NCBI RefSeq assembly: GCF_001571365.1
Contig: NZ_BCTQ01000028.1
Coordinates: forward strand, 25,189-89,188
Origin: Achromobacter denitrificans NBRC 15125
GTDB taxonomy: Bacteria > Pseudomonadota > Gammaproteobacteria > Burkholderiales > Burkholderiaceae_B
Length of the DNA stretch: 64,000 bases
Direction of reading: 5' to 3'
This document shows positions 43,277-52,974 of the stretch, piece by piece. Numbering within the stretch: the first letter of the stretch is position 1; every line of letters begins with the position of its first letter. The position numbers and the translations under genes were made by a program. Under the pieces are notes generated by a model, which saw only the letters and a program-made list of their open reading frames with translations, did not search any database and had not been told where the DNA came from.

Positions 43277-44191
43277 ATGCTCACGCATCGGCACATCGAA
43301 GTCTTCCGGGCGGTGATGATCGCCGGCAGCGTGACCAAGGCGGCCGAGCTGCTGGGCTCGTCCCAGCCGACCGTGAGCCGCGAGCTGGCGCGCATGGAGC
43401 AGGGCATCGGTTTCGCGCTGTTCGAGCGCGTGGGAGGGCGCCTGCGGCCCACCATGCCGGGCCTGGCGCTGTTCGACGAGGTCCGGCAGTCCTATGCCGG
43501 CCTGGAACGCGTGGCGTCCACGGCGGCGCGCCTGCGGGCCTTCAAGGGGGGGCAGCTGTCGGTGATCGCCTTGCCGGCGTTCTCCCATTCGATCCTGCCC
43601 GATGCGTTTCGCCGCTTCCATGAGCGGCACGCCGGCGTGAGCCTGGCCGTGGAGACGCAGGAGTCGCCCTTCCTGGAGGAATGGCTGACTGCCCAGCGCT
43701 ACGACCTGGGCCTGACCGAACACGACGCGGCGCCGGCCGGCACGCGGGTGGAGCGCCTGCTGGAAGTGGACGAGGTCTGCGCGCTGCCCGACGGCCACGC
43801 CTTGCTGGCGCGCCAGCGGATCGAGCTGGCGGACTTCGAGGGGCAGGCCTTCGTCAGCCTGTCTTCCAGCGATCCTTATCGGATCCAGATCGACGAGGCC
43901 TTCGAGCAGGCCGGGGTGTTGCGGCGGTCCATCGTGGAGACGCCCACCGCGGTATCCGTCTGCACCTTCGTGCGCCAGGGGCTGGGCCTGGCCATCGTGA
44001 ACCCGCTGACGGCGCTGGATTTCGCCGGCCGGGGGCTGCATATCCGTCCCCTGGTCCGATCCTTTCCGTTCCGGGTCAGCGTGGTGTTCCCCGAGCATCG
44101 TCCCGCCAATCCGTTGGTGGGCGCGTTCATGGCCTCGCTGCGGGTAGCGGCCGACGCCGTGGAGGAGCGCCTGGCGTCGCGGCGGCACTAG
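43277..44191 (+). CDS. lysR: LysR, activator of lysA
   Basis: The protein has 304 residues from the ATG at 43277. Beyond the general helix-turn-helix (LTHRHIEVFRAVMIAGSVTK), the effector domain follows Escherichia coli LysR closely in places: QESPFLEEWLTAQRYDLGLTE-like and VCTFVRQGLGLAIVNPLTAL-like stretches. It is divergent from lysA across 115 bp. The ATG at 43265, four codons upstream, is an alternative start; GGGTGGGGG before 43277 favours the shorter form. It should activate lysA when diaminopimelate accumulates and lysine is low. Confidence 0.9.
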   Translation: MLTHRHIEVFRAVMIAGSVTKAAELLGSSQPTVSRELARMEQGIGFALFERVGGRLRPTMPGLALFDEVRQSYAGLERVASTAARLRAFKGGQLSVIALPAFSHSILPDAFRRFHERHAGVSLAVETQESPFLEEWLTAQRYDLGLTEHDAAPAGTRVERLLEVDEVCALPDGHALLARQRIELADFEGQAFVSLSSSDPYRIQIDEAFEQAGVLRRSIVETPTAVSVCTFVRQGLGLAIVNPLTALDFAGRGLHIRPLVRSFPFRVSVVFPEHRPANPLVGAFMASLRVAADAVEERLASRRH

Positions 44192-44220
44192 GGCGCGCAA
44201 GAGGGCGCGCAAGAGGGAGG

Positions 44221-44303
44221 GCCCCCACGCTGCGCGCGCTTACGCGTGCTTGCAGCCCCCCGTGGGGGCTGCGCCGCCTGGGGGCGGCCCGGCGGCGGCG
44301 CGG
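44221..44303 (+). repeat. Diverged, shortened copy of the GC-rich dispersed repeat
   Basis: These 83 bp (beginning GCCCCCACGCTGCGC) match the reverse complement of the 101-bp repeat at 47783 with scattered mismatches; the last 18 bp of the long form are missing. The copy is directly preceded by two 12-bp units GGGCGCGCAAGA (44191-44214) at the end of lysR and followed by a terminator. It can fold into several GC hairpins. Confidence 0.7.
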
Positions 44304-44309
44304 CAACAA

Positions 44310-44335
44310 AAAAGGATGCCCGTGGGCATCCTTTT
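44310..44335. terminator. Bidirectional intrinsic terminator between lysR and rpsT
   Basis: A 12-bp perfect stem AAAAGGATGCCC/GGGCATCCTTTT with a two-base loop has A and T runs on both sides, so it can end both rpsT (leftward) and lysR (rightward). Confidence 0.85.
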
Positions 44336-44383
44336 CTATTTGCCGTATTCATGACGCCCCGGAAACCAGGGCGGCAGAATGGC

Positions 44384-44647
44384 TTAGGCCAGCGCCTTGA
44401 TGGCGGCAGCCAGGCGGCTCTTGTGGCGAGCGGCCTTGTTCTTGTGGATGATGTTCTTGTCGGCCACGCGATCGATCACGCTGGAGGCCTTCTGGAACAC
44501 TTCGCCAGCCGCAGCCTTGTCGCCAGCGGCGATGGATTGGCGAACGCGCTTGATGGCGGTGCGCAGCATCGAGCGCAGGCTGGAATTGTGCTTGTTGCGC
44601 TCAACGGATTGGCGAGCGCGCTTGCGGGCTTGGGCGGTATTGGCCAT
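44384..44647 (-). CDS. rpsT: 30S ribosomal protein S20
   Basis: The protein has 87 residues from the ATG at 44647, starting [20 protein letters not shown], the family signature, and ending [13 protein letters not shown]. It binds 16S rRNA during small-subunit assembly. The frame is open 12 codons upstream, but the family start and the promoter position fix the shorter form. Confidence 0.97.
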   Translation of the reverse strand: MANTAQARKRARQSVERNKHNSSLRSMLRTAIKRVRQSIAAGDKAAAGEVFQKASSVIDRVADKNIIHKNKAARHKSRLAAAIKALA

Positions 44648-44681
44648 GTTGCTATATAAGTTGAATTCGGCAAAGTCGAAC

Positions 44682-44709
44682 ATTGTAGCAAGTCCCTACG
44701 GGATTGCAA
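44682..44709 (-). promoter_or_regulatory. rpsT promoter
   Basis: Reading leftward, TTGCAA (44709-44704) and TACAAT (44687-44682) are 16 bp apart, and the start codon lies 35 bp downstream. This is a strong sigma-70 promoter as expected for a ribosomal protein gene. Confidence 0.65.
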
Positions 44710-44924
44710 GCTTTTAATGTCAGGCCTACCGATGGAGCGCCCGTCAACCGGGCGGGGGGCGCTGGGAGAAAAGTCCCGGGGCTGGAGAACCCTTGCGGAT
44801 GATCCCCGAAAAGCCTGGAGGAAACTCCTGCCTTGAGGAAAACCCGTGGCGCCTACTGGATAAAAACACCGTGATGAGTATACAACGAAGCGGGCGCCGC
44901 GACACGGTGCGGGCGTGGGCGTTG

Positions 44925-45893
44925 TCAGGTGGCGACGTTGATCGACACGAACCAGGGCGTGAAGCGGCGCACGTGGATCGGCATCATGTCCTTGAGCGTG
45001 TCCAGCGCGGCGTCGGTGTCGTCCAGCGGGAAGTGGCCCGAGACGGGCAGGCCGCCGGCCGCCATGGAGACGCGCAGCGTGCCGCTGCGGTAGGGGCGCA
45101 GCGCGGCGATCACTTCGGCCAGGGGGCGGCCCCGGGCCTCGACCCAGCCGGCTTCCCAGGCGGCTTCCGCCATGAGTTCGGCGCGCGGCGTGTCCATGCG
45201 GGAAGCATCGAAACGGGCGCCGGTGCCGGCGCGGACGGTGCCGTGGGCGCCGGACATGGTTTCGACCTCGACTTCGTGCTCGTGCACCACCACGACCGTG
45301 CGCTGGGCCTGCTGCCGCACCATGTAGCGCGTGCCCAGGGCGCGCACCGTGCCCTCGGCCGTCTGGACGAGAAACGGGCGGCGCGCGTCGGGCGCCACCG
45401 AGACGGTGACGGCGCCGTCGAGCAGGCGCACCTGCCGGTAGGCAGGCGTGAAATCCAGATTGACGCGGCTGCGGGCGTCGAGCAGCAGCTGGCTGCCGTC
45501 GGACAGCACGTAGCGGCGGCGTTCGCCGGTGGCCGTGGCGGCGTCCGCCGCGACATTGCTCAGCGGATAGAAGGCATTGCCGACGTAGGCCGCGCAGGCG
45601 CCCGTACCGGCGAGCGCCAGCGCGCCGGCCAGAAAGCGGCGGCGCGGAGGCACGACGGCCTGCGGCGGTACGATCAACGTCTGGGAGGCTGGGCCGGCGC
45701 TGGTGGCGTAGCCGGCGGGGTAGGCGTCGCCGAGCCGGCCGAAAGTCGACCCTTCCAACGATCCTGTCAGCTGTTGCCAGGCGTTTTCATGGGCAGGGTC
45801 TGCCGCGCGCCAAGCCAGGAAATCGTTGTAGTCCTGCGCCGTTGCCTTGCCTGAGCGCAATAGCAGCAGCCAATTGATGACTTGGTCCGCCAT
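44925..45893 (-). CDS. FecR domain protein (orphan anti-sigma/sensor)
   Basis: The protein has 322 residues from the ATG at 45893 (AAGGA six bases before). An N-terminal cytoplasmic DUF4880-like region (QVINWLLLLRSGKATAQDYN, then WRAADPAHENAWQQL) would bind a sigma factor. A membrane segment follows near residues 86-106 (RRRFLAGALALAGTGACAAY), then a periplasmic FecR domain (RRYVLSDGSQLLLDARSRVN) and an STN-like C-terminus. FecR proteins signal ferric-siderophore uptake to a FecI sigma. Here no fecI or TonB-dependent receptor is adjacent: murJ is upstream and rpsT downstream. Confidence 0.88.
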   Translation of the reverse strand: MADQVINWLLLLRSGKATAQDYNDFLAWRAADPAHENAWQQLTGSLEGSTFGRLGDAYPAGYATSAGPASQTLIVPPQAVVPPRRRFLAGALALAGTGACAAYVGNAFYPLSNVAADAATATGERRRYVLSDGSQLLLDARSRVNLDFTPAYRQVRLLDGAVTVSVAPDARRPFLVQTAEGTVRALGTRYMVRQQAQRTVVVVHEHEVEVETMSGAHGTVRAGTGARFDASRMDTPRAELMAEAAWEAGWVEARGRPLAEVIAALRPYRSGTLRVSMAAGGLPVSGHFPLDDTDAALDTLKDMMPIHVRRFTPWFVSINVAT

Positions 45894-46028
45894 GGGTTGT
45901 CCTTGGGCGTACTTCACTTCATGTCCCCGCATGTGTTCCCGGGGGGTCCTTTCGATGGCGACTTGTAAATAATAAAGGTTTTTACCAAAGATTACCGGGA
46001 GATTGTCAATTCTTGACGAACCTAGTGC

Positions 46029-46056
46029 AAAAAAAGCCGGCACTAGGCCGGCTTTT
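46029..46056 (-). terminator. Intrinsic terminator of murJ
   Basis: AAAAGCCGGC (46032-46041) pairs with GCCGGCTTTT (46047-46056); read leftward the stem is followed by a T run. It separates murJ from the FecR gene. Confidence 0.8.
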
Positions 46057-46084
46057 GGGGGAAATCTAGGCAAAATTGCCGAAA

Positions 46085-47644
46085 TTAACGCGCTGGGCGT
46101 CGTCCGAAGTCACGAGGACGAAAGCCAAACAGTAACAACATTCCGAAGTAGACCGCGCCGCTGGCGGCCAGCACCCCGGCCAGCCACAGCACGCGCAGGC
46201 CGGAGTGGGCCTGCAAGGCGATCCAGTCGATCCGCCCGTCGGCGAGCCAGAGCAGCGCCGCCAGCGCCGCCAGCGCGGGCAGCAGCCGCAAGGCGAAAAC
46301 CGACCAGCCGGGGCCGGGCTGGTAGACGCCGCGGCGCAGCAGCCCCACCAGCAGGGCCAGCGCGTTCAGGCAGGCGCCCAGGCCGATGGCCAGCGCCAGC
46401 CCGGCATGCGCCATGAGCGGCACCAATACCAGGTTCAGCAGCTGCGTCACGATCAGCACCCCGATCGCGATCTTCACCGGCGTGCGGATGTCCTGCTTGG
46501 CATAGAAGCCGGGGGCCAGGATCTTCACCGCCAGCAGCCCGATCAGCCCCGCCGAGTAGGAAATGACCGCCAGGCGCGTCTGGGCGACGTCCTGGGCGCC
46601 GAAGGCGCCATAGTGGAAGAGGGTGGCGACCAGCCCGTCCGACAGCAGCGCCATGCCCACCGCGGCCGGCAGGCCCAGCAGCAGCACCAGGCGCAGGCCC
46701 CAGTCCAGCAGGGCGCTGTAGCCGCCGTGGTCGTCGCGCGCGTGCGCCGCAGACAGGCTGGGCAGCAGCACCGTGCCCAGCGCCACGCCCAGCAGGGCGG
46801 TGGGGAATTCCATCAGGCGGTCGGCGAAGGACAGCCAGGTCACGCTGCCCGGCGTCAGCCAGGTGGCGATGTTGGTATTGATCAGCAGGGAAAGCTGGGC
46901 CACGGAGACGCCCAGCGTGGCGGGGGCCATCTGCCTGAGGATGCGCTGTACCGTCGGGTCGGCCCGGGCTTCGCGGAACCGCAGCGACAGCCTCGGCGTC
47001 AGTCCCAGCCGGGCCAGGGCGGCCCATTGCACCGCCAGTTGCGCCACGCCGCCCACCATCACCCCGATGGCCAGCGCGTAGATGGGCACGTCCATGCGCG
47101 GCGCCAGCCAGAGGCAGGCGGCGATCATCGCGAGGTTGAGCAGCACGGGCGTGAAAGCCGGCACGGCGAACTTGCGCCAGGTATTGAGCACGCCGGAGGC
47201 GAAGGCCACCAGGGACATGCAGAAGATGTAGGGGAACATAATCCGCGTCATCCAGACGGCCGCGCCGAATTCGGTGTCGCGGTCGGCGCCGCGCAGGCCG
47301 CTGGCCATCGCGGACACCACCCAGGGCGCCGCCACGATGCCGATCAGCGTGATCAGCATCAGCGCCGCGGTCAGCAGCAAGGCCACGCGGTCCAGCAGCG
47401 TGCGCACTTCTTCGGGCGACCGATTATTGCGCGCCGCGCCCAGGATCGGCACGAACGCCTGGGCGAACGCGCCCTCGGCGAACAGCCGGCGCAGCAGGTT
47501 GGGGATGCGGAAGGCAACCCAGAACGCGTCGGTGATAGGGCCGGCGCCGAAGGCGCGGGCCACCAGGATGTCGCGGACCAGGCCGGAAATGCGGGACAGC
47601 AGCGTAAAACTGCTGACCGTGGCCGCCGAACGGAACAGACTCAT
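46085..47644 (-). CDS. murJ: Lipid II flippase MurJ
   Basis: The protein has 519 residues with about 14 membrane helices. The start ATG at 47644 gives MSLFRSAATVSSFTLLSRIS, the usual N-terminus; the open frame upstream is discarded. GLVRDILVARAFGAG and DAFWVAFRIPNLLRRLFAEG are MurJ hallmarks with the essential arginines of the central cavity. It moves lipid-linked peptidoglycan precursor to the outer face of the inner membrane. Its own terminator follows. Confidence 0.95.
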   Translation of the reverse strand: MSLFRSAATVSSFTLLSRISGLVRDILVARAFGAGPITDAFWVAFRIPNLLRRLFAEGAFAQAFVPILGAARNNRSPEEVRTLLDRVALLLTAALMLITLIGIVAAPWVVSAMASGLRGADRDTEFGAAVWMTRIMFPYIFCMSLVAFASGVLNTWRKFAVPAFTPVLLNLAMIAACLWLAPRMDVPIYALAIGVMVGGVAQLAVQWAALARLGLTPRLSLRFREARADPTVQRILRQMAPATLGVSVAQLSLLINTNIATWLTPGSVTWLSFADRLMEFPTALLGVALGTVLLPSLSAAHARDDHGGYSALLDWGLRLVLLLGLPAAVGMALLSDGLVATLFHYGAFGAQDVAQTRLAVISYSAGLIGLLAVKILAPGFYAKQDIRTPVKIAIGVLIVTQLLNLVLVPLMAHAGLALAIGLGACLNALALLVGLLRRGVYQPGPGWSVFALRLLPALAALAALLWLADGRIDWIALQAHSGLRVLWLAGVLAASGAVYFGMLLLFGFRPRDFGRRPAR

Positions 47645-47782
47645 GGGAAGGCTATGTAAAGAAAAAGGGGCCGACTGGCCCCGCAAGACAGGATATTCGC
47701 CCGAAAGGCATCGCGCCCGCAAGAATGTCCGATGCCCGCCAGGGGCCGCGCCAGAGATCGCGTCGAGAAGGAGACGATCCCG

Positions 47783-47883
47783 CGGCTCCTCGCAAAAATA
47801 GCCGCGCCGCCGCCGGGCCGCCCCAAGGCGGCGCAGCCCCCTCGGGGGGCAGCAAGCACACGCAGTGTGCGCGGCGTGGGGGC
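47783..47883 (-). repeat. GC-rich 101-bp dispersed repeat, copy 1
   Basis: This copy is identical to the one at 47894-47994. It begins CGGCTCCTCGCAAAAATAGC and contains the inverted pairs GGGCCGCCCC/GGCGGC, CCCCCTCGGGGGG and CACACGCAGTGTG, so it can fold into successive hairpins. It lies in the 351-bp gap between murJ and an SDR gene, which otherwise holds nothing I recognise. Confidence 0.85.
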
Positions 47884-47893
47884 ACCTTTTTCA

Positions 47894-47994
47894 CGGCTCC
47901 TCGCAAAAATAGCCGCGCCGCCGCCGGGCCGCCCCAAGGCGGCGCAGCCCCCTCGGGGGGCAGCAAGCACACGCAGTGTGCGCGGCGTGGGGGC
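47894..47994 (-). repeat. GC-rich 101-bp dispersed repeat, copy 2
   Basis: This is a perfect copy of 47783-47883, offset by 111 bp with a 10-bp spacer (ACCTTTTTCA). It ends one base before the stop codon of the SDR gene. The tandem arrangement suggests a recent duplication. Confidence 0.85.
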
Positions 47995-47995
47995 C

Positions 47996-48754
47996 TCACT
48001 TCGGCGGCATGCGGATGGCGCCGTCCAGGCGGATCGTTTCTCCGTTCAGCATATCGTTGGTGACGATGCTGTGGACCAGCTTGGCATAGTCTTCCGGGCG
48101 GCCCAGGCGGGCGGGGAAGGGGATGCTGGCGGCCAGGGAGTCCTGCACTTCCTGCGGCATGCCGAAGATCATGGGCGTGCCGAAGATGCCCGGGGCGATG
48201 GTCATGCAGCGGATGCCGGTCTTGGCCAGGTCGCGCGCGATCGGCAGGGTCATGCCGGCCACGCCAGCCTTGGACGCGGCGTAGGCCGCCTGGCCGATCT
48301 GGCCGTCGAAGGCGGCGACGGAAGCCGTGTTGATCATGACGCCGCGCTCGCCGGTGGGCTCGGGCGTGTTGGCGCTCATGGCCTCGGCGGCCAGGCGCAT
48401 CATGTTGAAGCTGCCGATCAGGTTGATCGACACGACCTTCTGGAACAGGTCCAGCGGATGCGCGCCGTTCTTGCCCACGATCTTGGCGGCGGGCGCCACG
48501 CCGGCGCAGTTCACCAGGCCGAAGAGGGTGCCCAGCTCCTTGGCCGCGGCGACGGCGTTCTTGCCGTCGGCTTCCTGCGTCACGTCGCAATGGACGTAGC
48601 GCTGGCCCAGTTCCTTGGCCAGGGCTTCGCCCGGCTCGTCCTGGACGTCGGCGATGACGACCTTGGCGCCGTTCTGCACCAGCATGCGCACGGTGCCCGC
48701 GCCCAGCCCGGAAGCGCCACCCGTAACGATGAATACCTTGTTCGCGATTTCCAT
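47996..48754 (-). CDS. SDR family oxidoreductase, 3-hydroxyacyl-CoA dehydrogenase type II-like
   Basis: The protein has 252 residues. The cofactor motif is [12 protein letters not shown] at the N-terminus, IADVQDE favours [11 protein letters not shown] follows, and the active site is YAASKAG. The ending [20 protein letters not shown] with [14 protein letters not shown] is typical of the human HSD10-like (type II 3-hydroxyacyl-CoA dehydrogenase) branch, which oxidises short branched or straight 3-hydroxyacyl-CoA. It is downstream of adk on the same strand and ends at a tandem repeat. Confidence 0.9.
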   Translation of the reverse strand: MEIANKVFIVTGGASGLGAGTVRMLVQNGAKVVIADVQDEPGEALAKELGQRYVHCDVTQEADGKNAVAAAKELGTLFGLVNCAGVAPAAKIVGKNGAHPLDLFQKVVSINLIGSFNMMRLAAEAMSANTPEPTGERGVMINTASVAAFDGQIGQAAYAASKAGVAGMTLPIARDLAKTGIRCMTIAPGIFGTPMIFGMPQEVQDSLAASIPFPARLGRPEDYAKLVHSIVTNDMLNGETIRLDGAIRMPPK

Positions 48755-48887
48755 GTCTCTACCACCAGATCAATTCAAGGGATGAAAGCGGCGCGGCGGG
48801 CGCCGGATATGACAAGGCCTTCGGGCCGGGACCGGGACGCGTTGCGTCCGGCCGGCGCCGAAGGCCTTCAAGCCATCGAAGCGCCGG

Positions 48888-49562
<675 letters not shown>

Positions 49563-49635
49563 TTATTTTTTGTGATCCGGGGAATTATGCCGCAATGCAG
49601 CAGCCGATGCGGGGCCGCGCCATAGGAAATAACCC

Positions 49636-50400
49636 TTATGTCTGCTTGGCGTAGATCAGTCGGACGCGTTCGAGATCCGCCGGGGTATCTACGCCCGCCG
49701 CGGGAGGGTGGGAGGCCCGATGGACGACGATGACGTGCCCGTGTTCCATGGCGCGCAACTGCTCCAGCGATTCGAAACGCTCCAGCGCGCCCTGCGGCAG
49801 CGAGGGAAAGCGGCGCAGGAAGGACACGCGGTAGGCATACAGGCCGATATGGTGCCAGGCGGGCAGGCCCTCGGCCAGCACGCGTTCGCCGCCGGCCAGC
49901 GCGTCGCGGGCCCAGGGGATGGGGGCGCGCGAGAAGTACAGGGCGCGGTCGTCCGCGGCGCACACCAGCTTCACCACATTGGGATTGAACAGCGCCTCGG
50001 CGTCGGCCAGCGGACAGGCGCAGGTGGCGATGTCCGCCTCCGGGCTGGCCTGGAGCTTGGCGGCCACGGCGTCGATGAGCTCGGGCTCGATCAGGGGCTC
50101 GTCGCCCTGCACGTTCACCACGATGGCGTCGGCGGGCAGGCCGAGCTGGGCCACGGCTTCGGCCAGGCGGTCGGTGCCGGTGGGGTGGTCGCCGCGGGTC
50201 ATCAGGGCCTGCAGGCCGTGGGCCTGGGCCGCCTGCTGGACGCGCGCGTCGTCGGTGGCGATGTAGACGCGCGAGGCGCCCGATTGCGCGGCGCGCTCGG
50301 CCGTGCGGACCACCATCGGCTTGCCGGCGATGTCGGCAAGCGGCTTGTCGGGCAGCCGGGTCGAGGCGGTGCGCGCCGGAATCAGGGCGATGAAGCTCAT
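49636..50400 (-). CDS. kdsB: 3-deoxy-manno-octulosonate cytidylyltransferase KdsB
   Basis: The protein has 254 residues. [20 protein letters not shown] with the nucleotide-binding loop, [15 protein letters not shown] with metal-binding aspartate, and the C-terminal [15 protein letters not shown] are family features. It activates Kdo with CTP for lipopolysaccharide core assembly. Its ATG overlaps the stop of the upstream trm112-like gene by four bases (ATGA). Confidence 0.96.
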   Translation of the reverse strand: MSFIALIPARTASTRLPDKPLADIAGKPMVVRTAERAAQSGASRVYIATDDARVQQAAQAHGLQALMTRGDHPTGTDRLAEAVAQLGLPADAIVVNVQGDEPLIEPELIDAVAAKLQASPEADIATCACPLADAEALFNPNVVKLVCAADDRALYFSRAPIPWARDALAGGERVLAEGLPAWHHIGLYAYRVSFLRRFPSLPQGALERFESLEQLRAMEHGHVIVVHRASHPPAAGVDTPADLERVRLIYAKQT

Positions 50401-50582
50401 GCGGCGGCGGGGGGGGCGTCGTCGAGCGCGCGGGCTTCCGATTCCAGCATGACGGGGATGCCGTCGCGCACGGGGAAGGCCAGGCGGTCGGCGCGGCAGA
50501 TCAGTTCGGCCTGCTGCCGGTCGTGTTCGAGGCGGCCCTTGCAGAGCGGGCAGACGAGGATGTCGAGAAGGCGGGATTCCAT
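50397..50582 (-). CDS. Trm112 family protein
   Basis: The protein has 61 residues: [20 protein letters not shown] with CPLC, then a lone later cysteine in [20 protein letters not shown], the short bacterial Trm112/YcaR pattern. In eukaryotes Trm112 stabilises methyltransferases; the bacterial role is not settled. It is translationally coupled to kdsB. In related genomes it usually follows lpxK directly; here a gene on the other strand intervenes. Confidence 0.92.
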   Translation of the reverse strand: MESRLLDILVCPLCKGRLEHDRQQAELICRADRLAFPVRDGIPVMLESEARALDDAPPAAA

Positions 50583-50754
50583 GACCGGAATTCTAAAGCA
50601 GTTTGCCCCCTGCCGGACCGCGGGCCGGGCCGCCTCGGCGGGCGGTTTTCCTTGATTTGTTAATTAATGTCATATTTTGAATAGAGTCCCGCGAAATCCA
50701 GGGTCGGATCGTCGCTATCATCCGCCGCGGTTTCAGCACAGGACAGGGAACGCG

Positions 50755-52974
50755 ATGGATTCCAACACGATCAGGCTCGGCCTGATGATCATCATCCTCG
50801 TCTGGACGGTGGCGAGCGGCATCGCCTACGCGGTCCGGCGCAGCGGCAACAAGGGCGCGCTGCGCGAACTGAAGCGCGACGGGCGGCCGCTGCGGTCCAT
50901 GACGGCCGCGGAACGCGAGATGCTGCAGCCCTTCCTGGTCCATCCGGCGGGTCCGAAGAAGGCGGCCCGCCTGGAGAGCGACGCCATCTATCCGCTGCGC
51001 GGCGCCTTCGTGCGCCACGGCATTTCGTCCAGCCGGGGCGGATCGACCGTGCACGACACCCTGGGAGGGGTGGACGTGGTGTTTCCCTACGACGCGCGGG
51101 ACTACCTGCGCGCGGACAACGCGGCCGAAGTCGCGCTGACCGGCAAGTACGCCATCGTGGTCGGCCTGAACGGCGAGTTCGACCTGGCCGGCGGCCGCGA
51201 GCGCGGCCAGCGCCGCAATCGCCAGGACCGGCAATGGTCCGTCGGCAAGATGGGGGACATGCAGAACGTGATCGACCCGGTGGCGGATGCGTCCGCCAGC
51301 GTGAATTCGGACGAGGACGACCCCGGCCTGGCCGAGGCCATGCGCGTCGAAATCCTGGGCCAGCGCGACGAGACGCCCGCCGAGATCGCCGAGCGCCGCC
51401 TGCCGGGCATCGCGTTCTGGATCTCGATGCTGTGGGCGCTGGCCTTTGTCGGCTTCGCCGTGACCGCGGCCGGCGGCGGCCCGGCCTGGGCTGGCGCGGC
51501 CGCGGCGCTGGCGGTCCTGGCGCTGTGGCTGACGTGGCGCAGGCGCGCCCCGGGCGCGCCCGGGAAGGTGAACCGCGCCAGGGGTGAACTCCATGCCATC
51601 GTGCTGACCAATCCGGACAACGCGCAGGCCGTGTCCACCCAGCTGTTCCTGGGCGACAAGCTGCCGGTCAAGCTGCCCGAACATTGGCGCGCCACGCTGC
51701 AACTGCCCGAGGACGGCCGCGTCGACCTGGACGTGCGCGTGGACGACTACTCCGTGGTGCGCGTGGGCGGCAGCCATGCGCTGGACGAGGAACAGCGCCT
51801 GTTCCCGCGCGTGTTCTGGGGCCGCCACGTGACGCTGGCGCTGACGGGGATCCTGGCCGGCGCGGCGCTGTACGCGTCGGCCGACGGCCTGGAGCGCGAT
51901 GCTGCGCTGGCCGGCGCCTGGCTGCGCGGCGAGCCGCCGCGCGTCTATGCCTCGGCCGCCGAGCTGGCCCAGGACCCGCCGGGCTTCGGCGTGCCGGTCT
52001 CGATGCGCGGCAACGCCCGCTGCGAACTGCGCGAGGACGCCGATTCCGGCAAGGTGGGATTCGATTGCGGCTGGTTGCGCTGGGACGGCGCGGCGCCCCA
52101 GGCCGGCCGCCTGGAAGTGAACGCCGCGGTCATGCAGTTGTATTCCGGCGATTTCATCCGCACCCGGCCCAATCCGATGCTGGACGTCCTGGTGGCCAGC
52201 CAGGTCTACGGCCGGATGCGCGACAACCCCATGGCCGGCTACAACGCGCGCAACCTCTCGGCCGTGAGCGTGACGGGCCTGAGCGGCACGGTGCGCGGCA
52301 TCGAGCAGGCCTGCGACCTGGCCACCGGCGAGTCGATCGCCGCCTGCGACGAACTGAAGCGCGAGTTCGCCGCCAACATCCTGCTGGCGAAGGAAGGCGC
52401 CGGCAGCTGGCTCGAACTGTACCGGCTGGTGGAAGAGGGCGCGTTCGAGGGCAAGGGGCGCGGCGACGACGGCGCCATGTTCTCGCGCTACGTCGAGCGG
52501 ATGCGCCGCCTGGCGCGCGTGGCGATGCACGCGCTGATCGAGTCGGCCCTGGACCGCGCCTCCCGCGACGCCATGCGGACGCAGCGGGGCGGGGTCGTGC
52601 TGCGCGTGCTGCCGGGGCCGCACGCGACGCTGCCGGGCCTGCGCGATACCCGGCAGGAGGGGCTCCTGATGGCCTGGAACCAGCAGGTGAGGACGCTGTC
52701 GTCCGAGGGCGCGATGCCATTCAAGATCGACGGGCTGGCGGCGGGCGCGGGTAGCGATGCCTCGGGGGCGCCGGAAATCGTGGTGGACGCGGCGCGCAGC
52801 CTGGACGACCCCTGGCCGTCGCTGGCGCGCATGGCCTGGCTGCTGCTGGCGACCTGGCTGGTGCTGGCGCATTTGCCGCTGGCCGTCGTCCGCAACCGGC
52901 AAGCCTCGGCCCGCGAGCGCGGGCTGCGCGAGTACGCCGAGCGCCGCCACGCGGCCCGGCCGGGGTTCTTCTAG
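50755..52974 (+). CDS. IgaA/UmoB-like membrane protein (divergent)
   Basis: The protein has 739 residues from the ATG at 50755 (AGGGA before it). Five membrane segments are visible, near 5-25, 215-237, 243-263, 357-377 and 692-713, which is the topology of enterobacterial IgaA. Blocks that line up by eye with IgaA are [13 protein letters not shown] in the first cytoplasmic domain, [11 protein letters not shown] and then [11 protein letters not shown] in the second, and a periplasmic domain with two cysteine pairs, Cys423/Cys438 (ending GFDCGWLRW) and Cys520/Cys531. IgaA restrains the Rcs stress phosphorelay in Enterobacterales; no Rcs genes are seen here, so the partner is unknown. The AT-rich leader and opposite strand between lpxK and trm112 suggest insertion. 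The stop shares CTAG with lpxK. Confidence 0.7.
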   Translation: MDSNTIRLGLMIIILVWTVASGIAYAVRRSGNKGALRELKRDGRPLRSMTAAEREMLQPFLVHPAGPKKAARLESDAIYPLRGAFVRHGISSSRGGSTVHDTLGGVDVVFPYDARDYLRADNAAEVALTGKYAIVVGLNGEFDLAGGRERGQRRNRQDRQWSVGKMGDMQNVIDPVADASASVNSDEDDPGLAEAMRVEILGQRDETPAEIAERRLPGIAFWISMLWALAFVGFAVTAAGGGPAWAGAAAALAVLALWLTWRRRAPGAPGKVNRARGELHAIVLTNPDNAQAVSTQLFLGDKLPVKLPEHWRATLQLPEDGRVDLDVRVDDYSVVRVGGSHALDEEQRLFPRVFWGRHVTLALTGILAGAALYASADGLERDAALAGAWLRGEPPRVYASAAELAQDPPGFGVPVSMRGNARCELREDADSGKVGFDCGWLRWDGAAPQAGRLEVNAAVMQLYSGDFIRTRPNPMLDVLVASQVYGRMRDNPMAGYNARNLSAVSVTGLSGTVRGIEQACDLATGESIAACDELKREFAANILLAKEGAGSWLELYRLVEEGAFEGKGRGDDGAMFSRYVERMRRLARVAMHALIESALDRASRDAMRTQRGGVVLRVLPGPHATLPGLRDTRQEGLLMAWNQQVRTLSSEGAMPFKIDGLAAGAGSDASGAPEIVVDAARSLDDPWPSLARMAWLLLATWLVLAHLPLAVVRNRQASARERGLREYAERRHAARPGFF

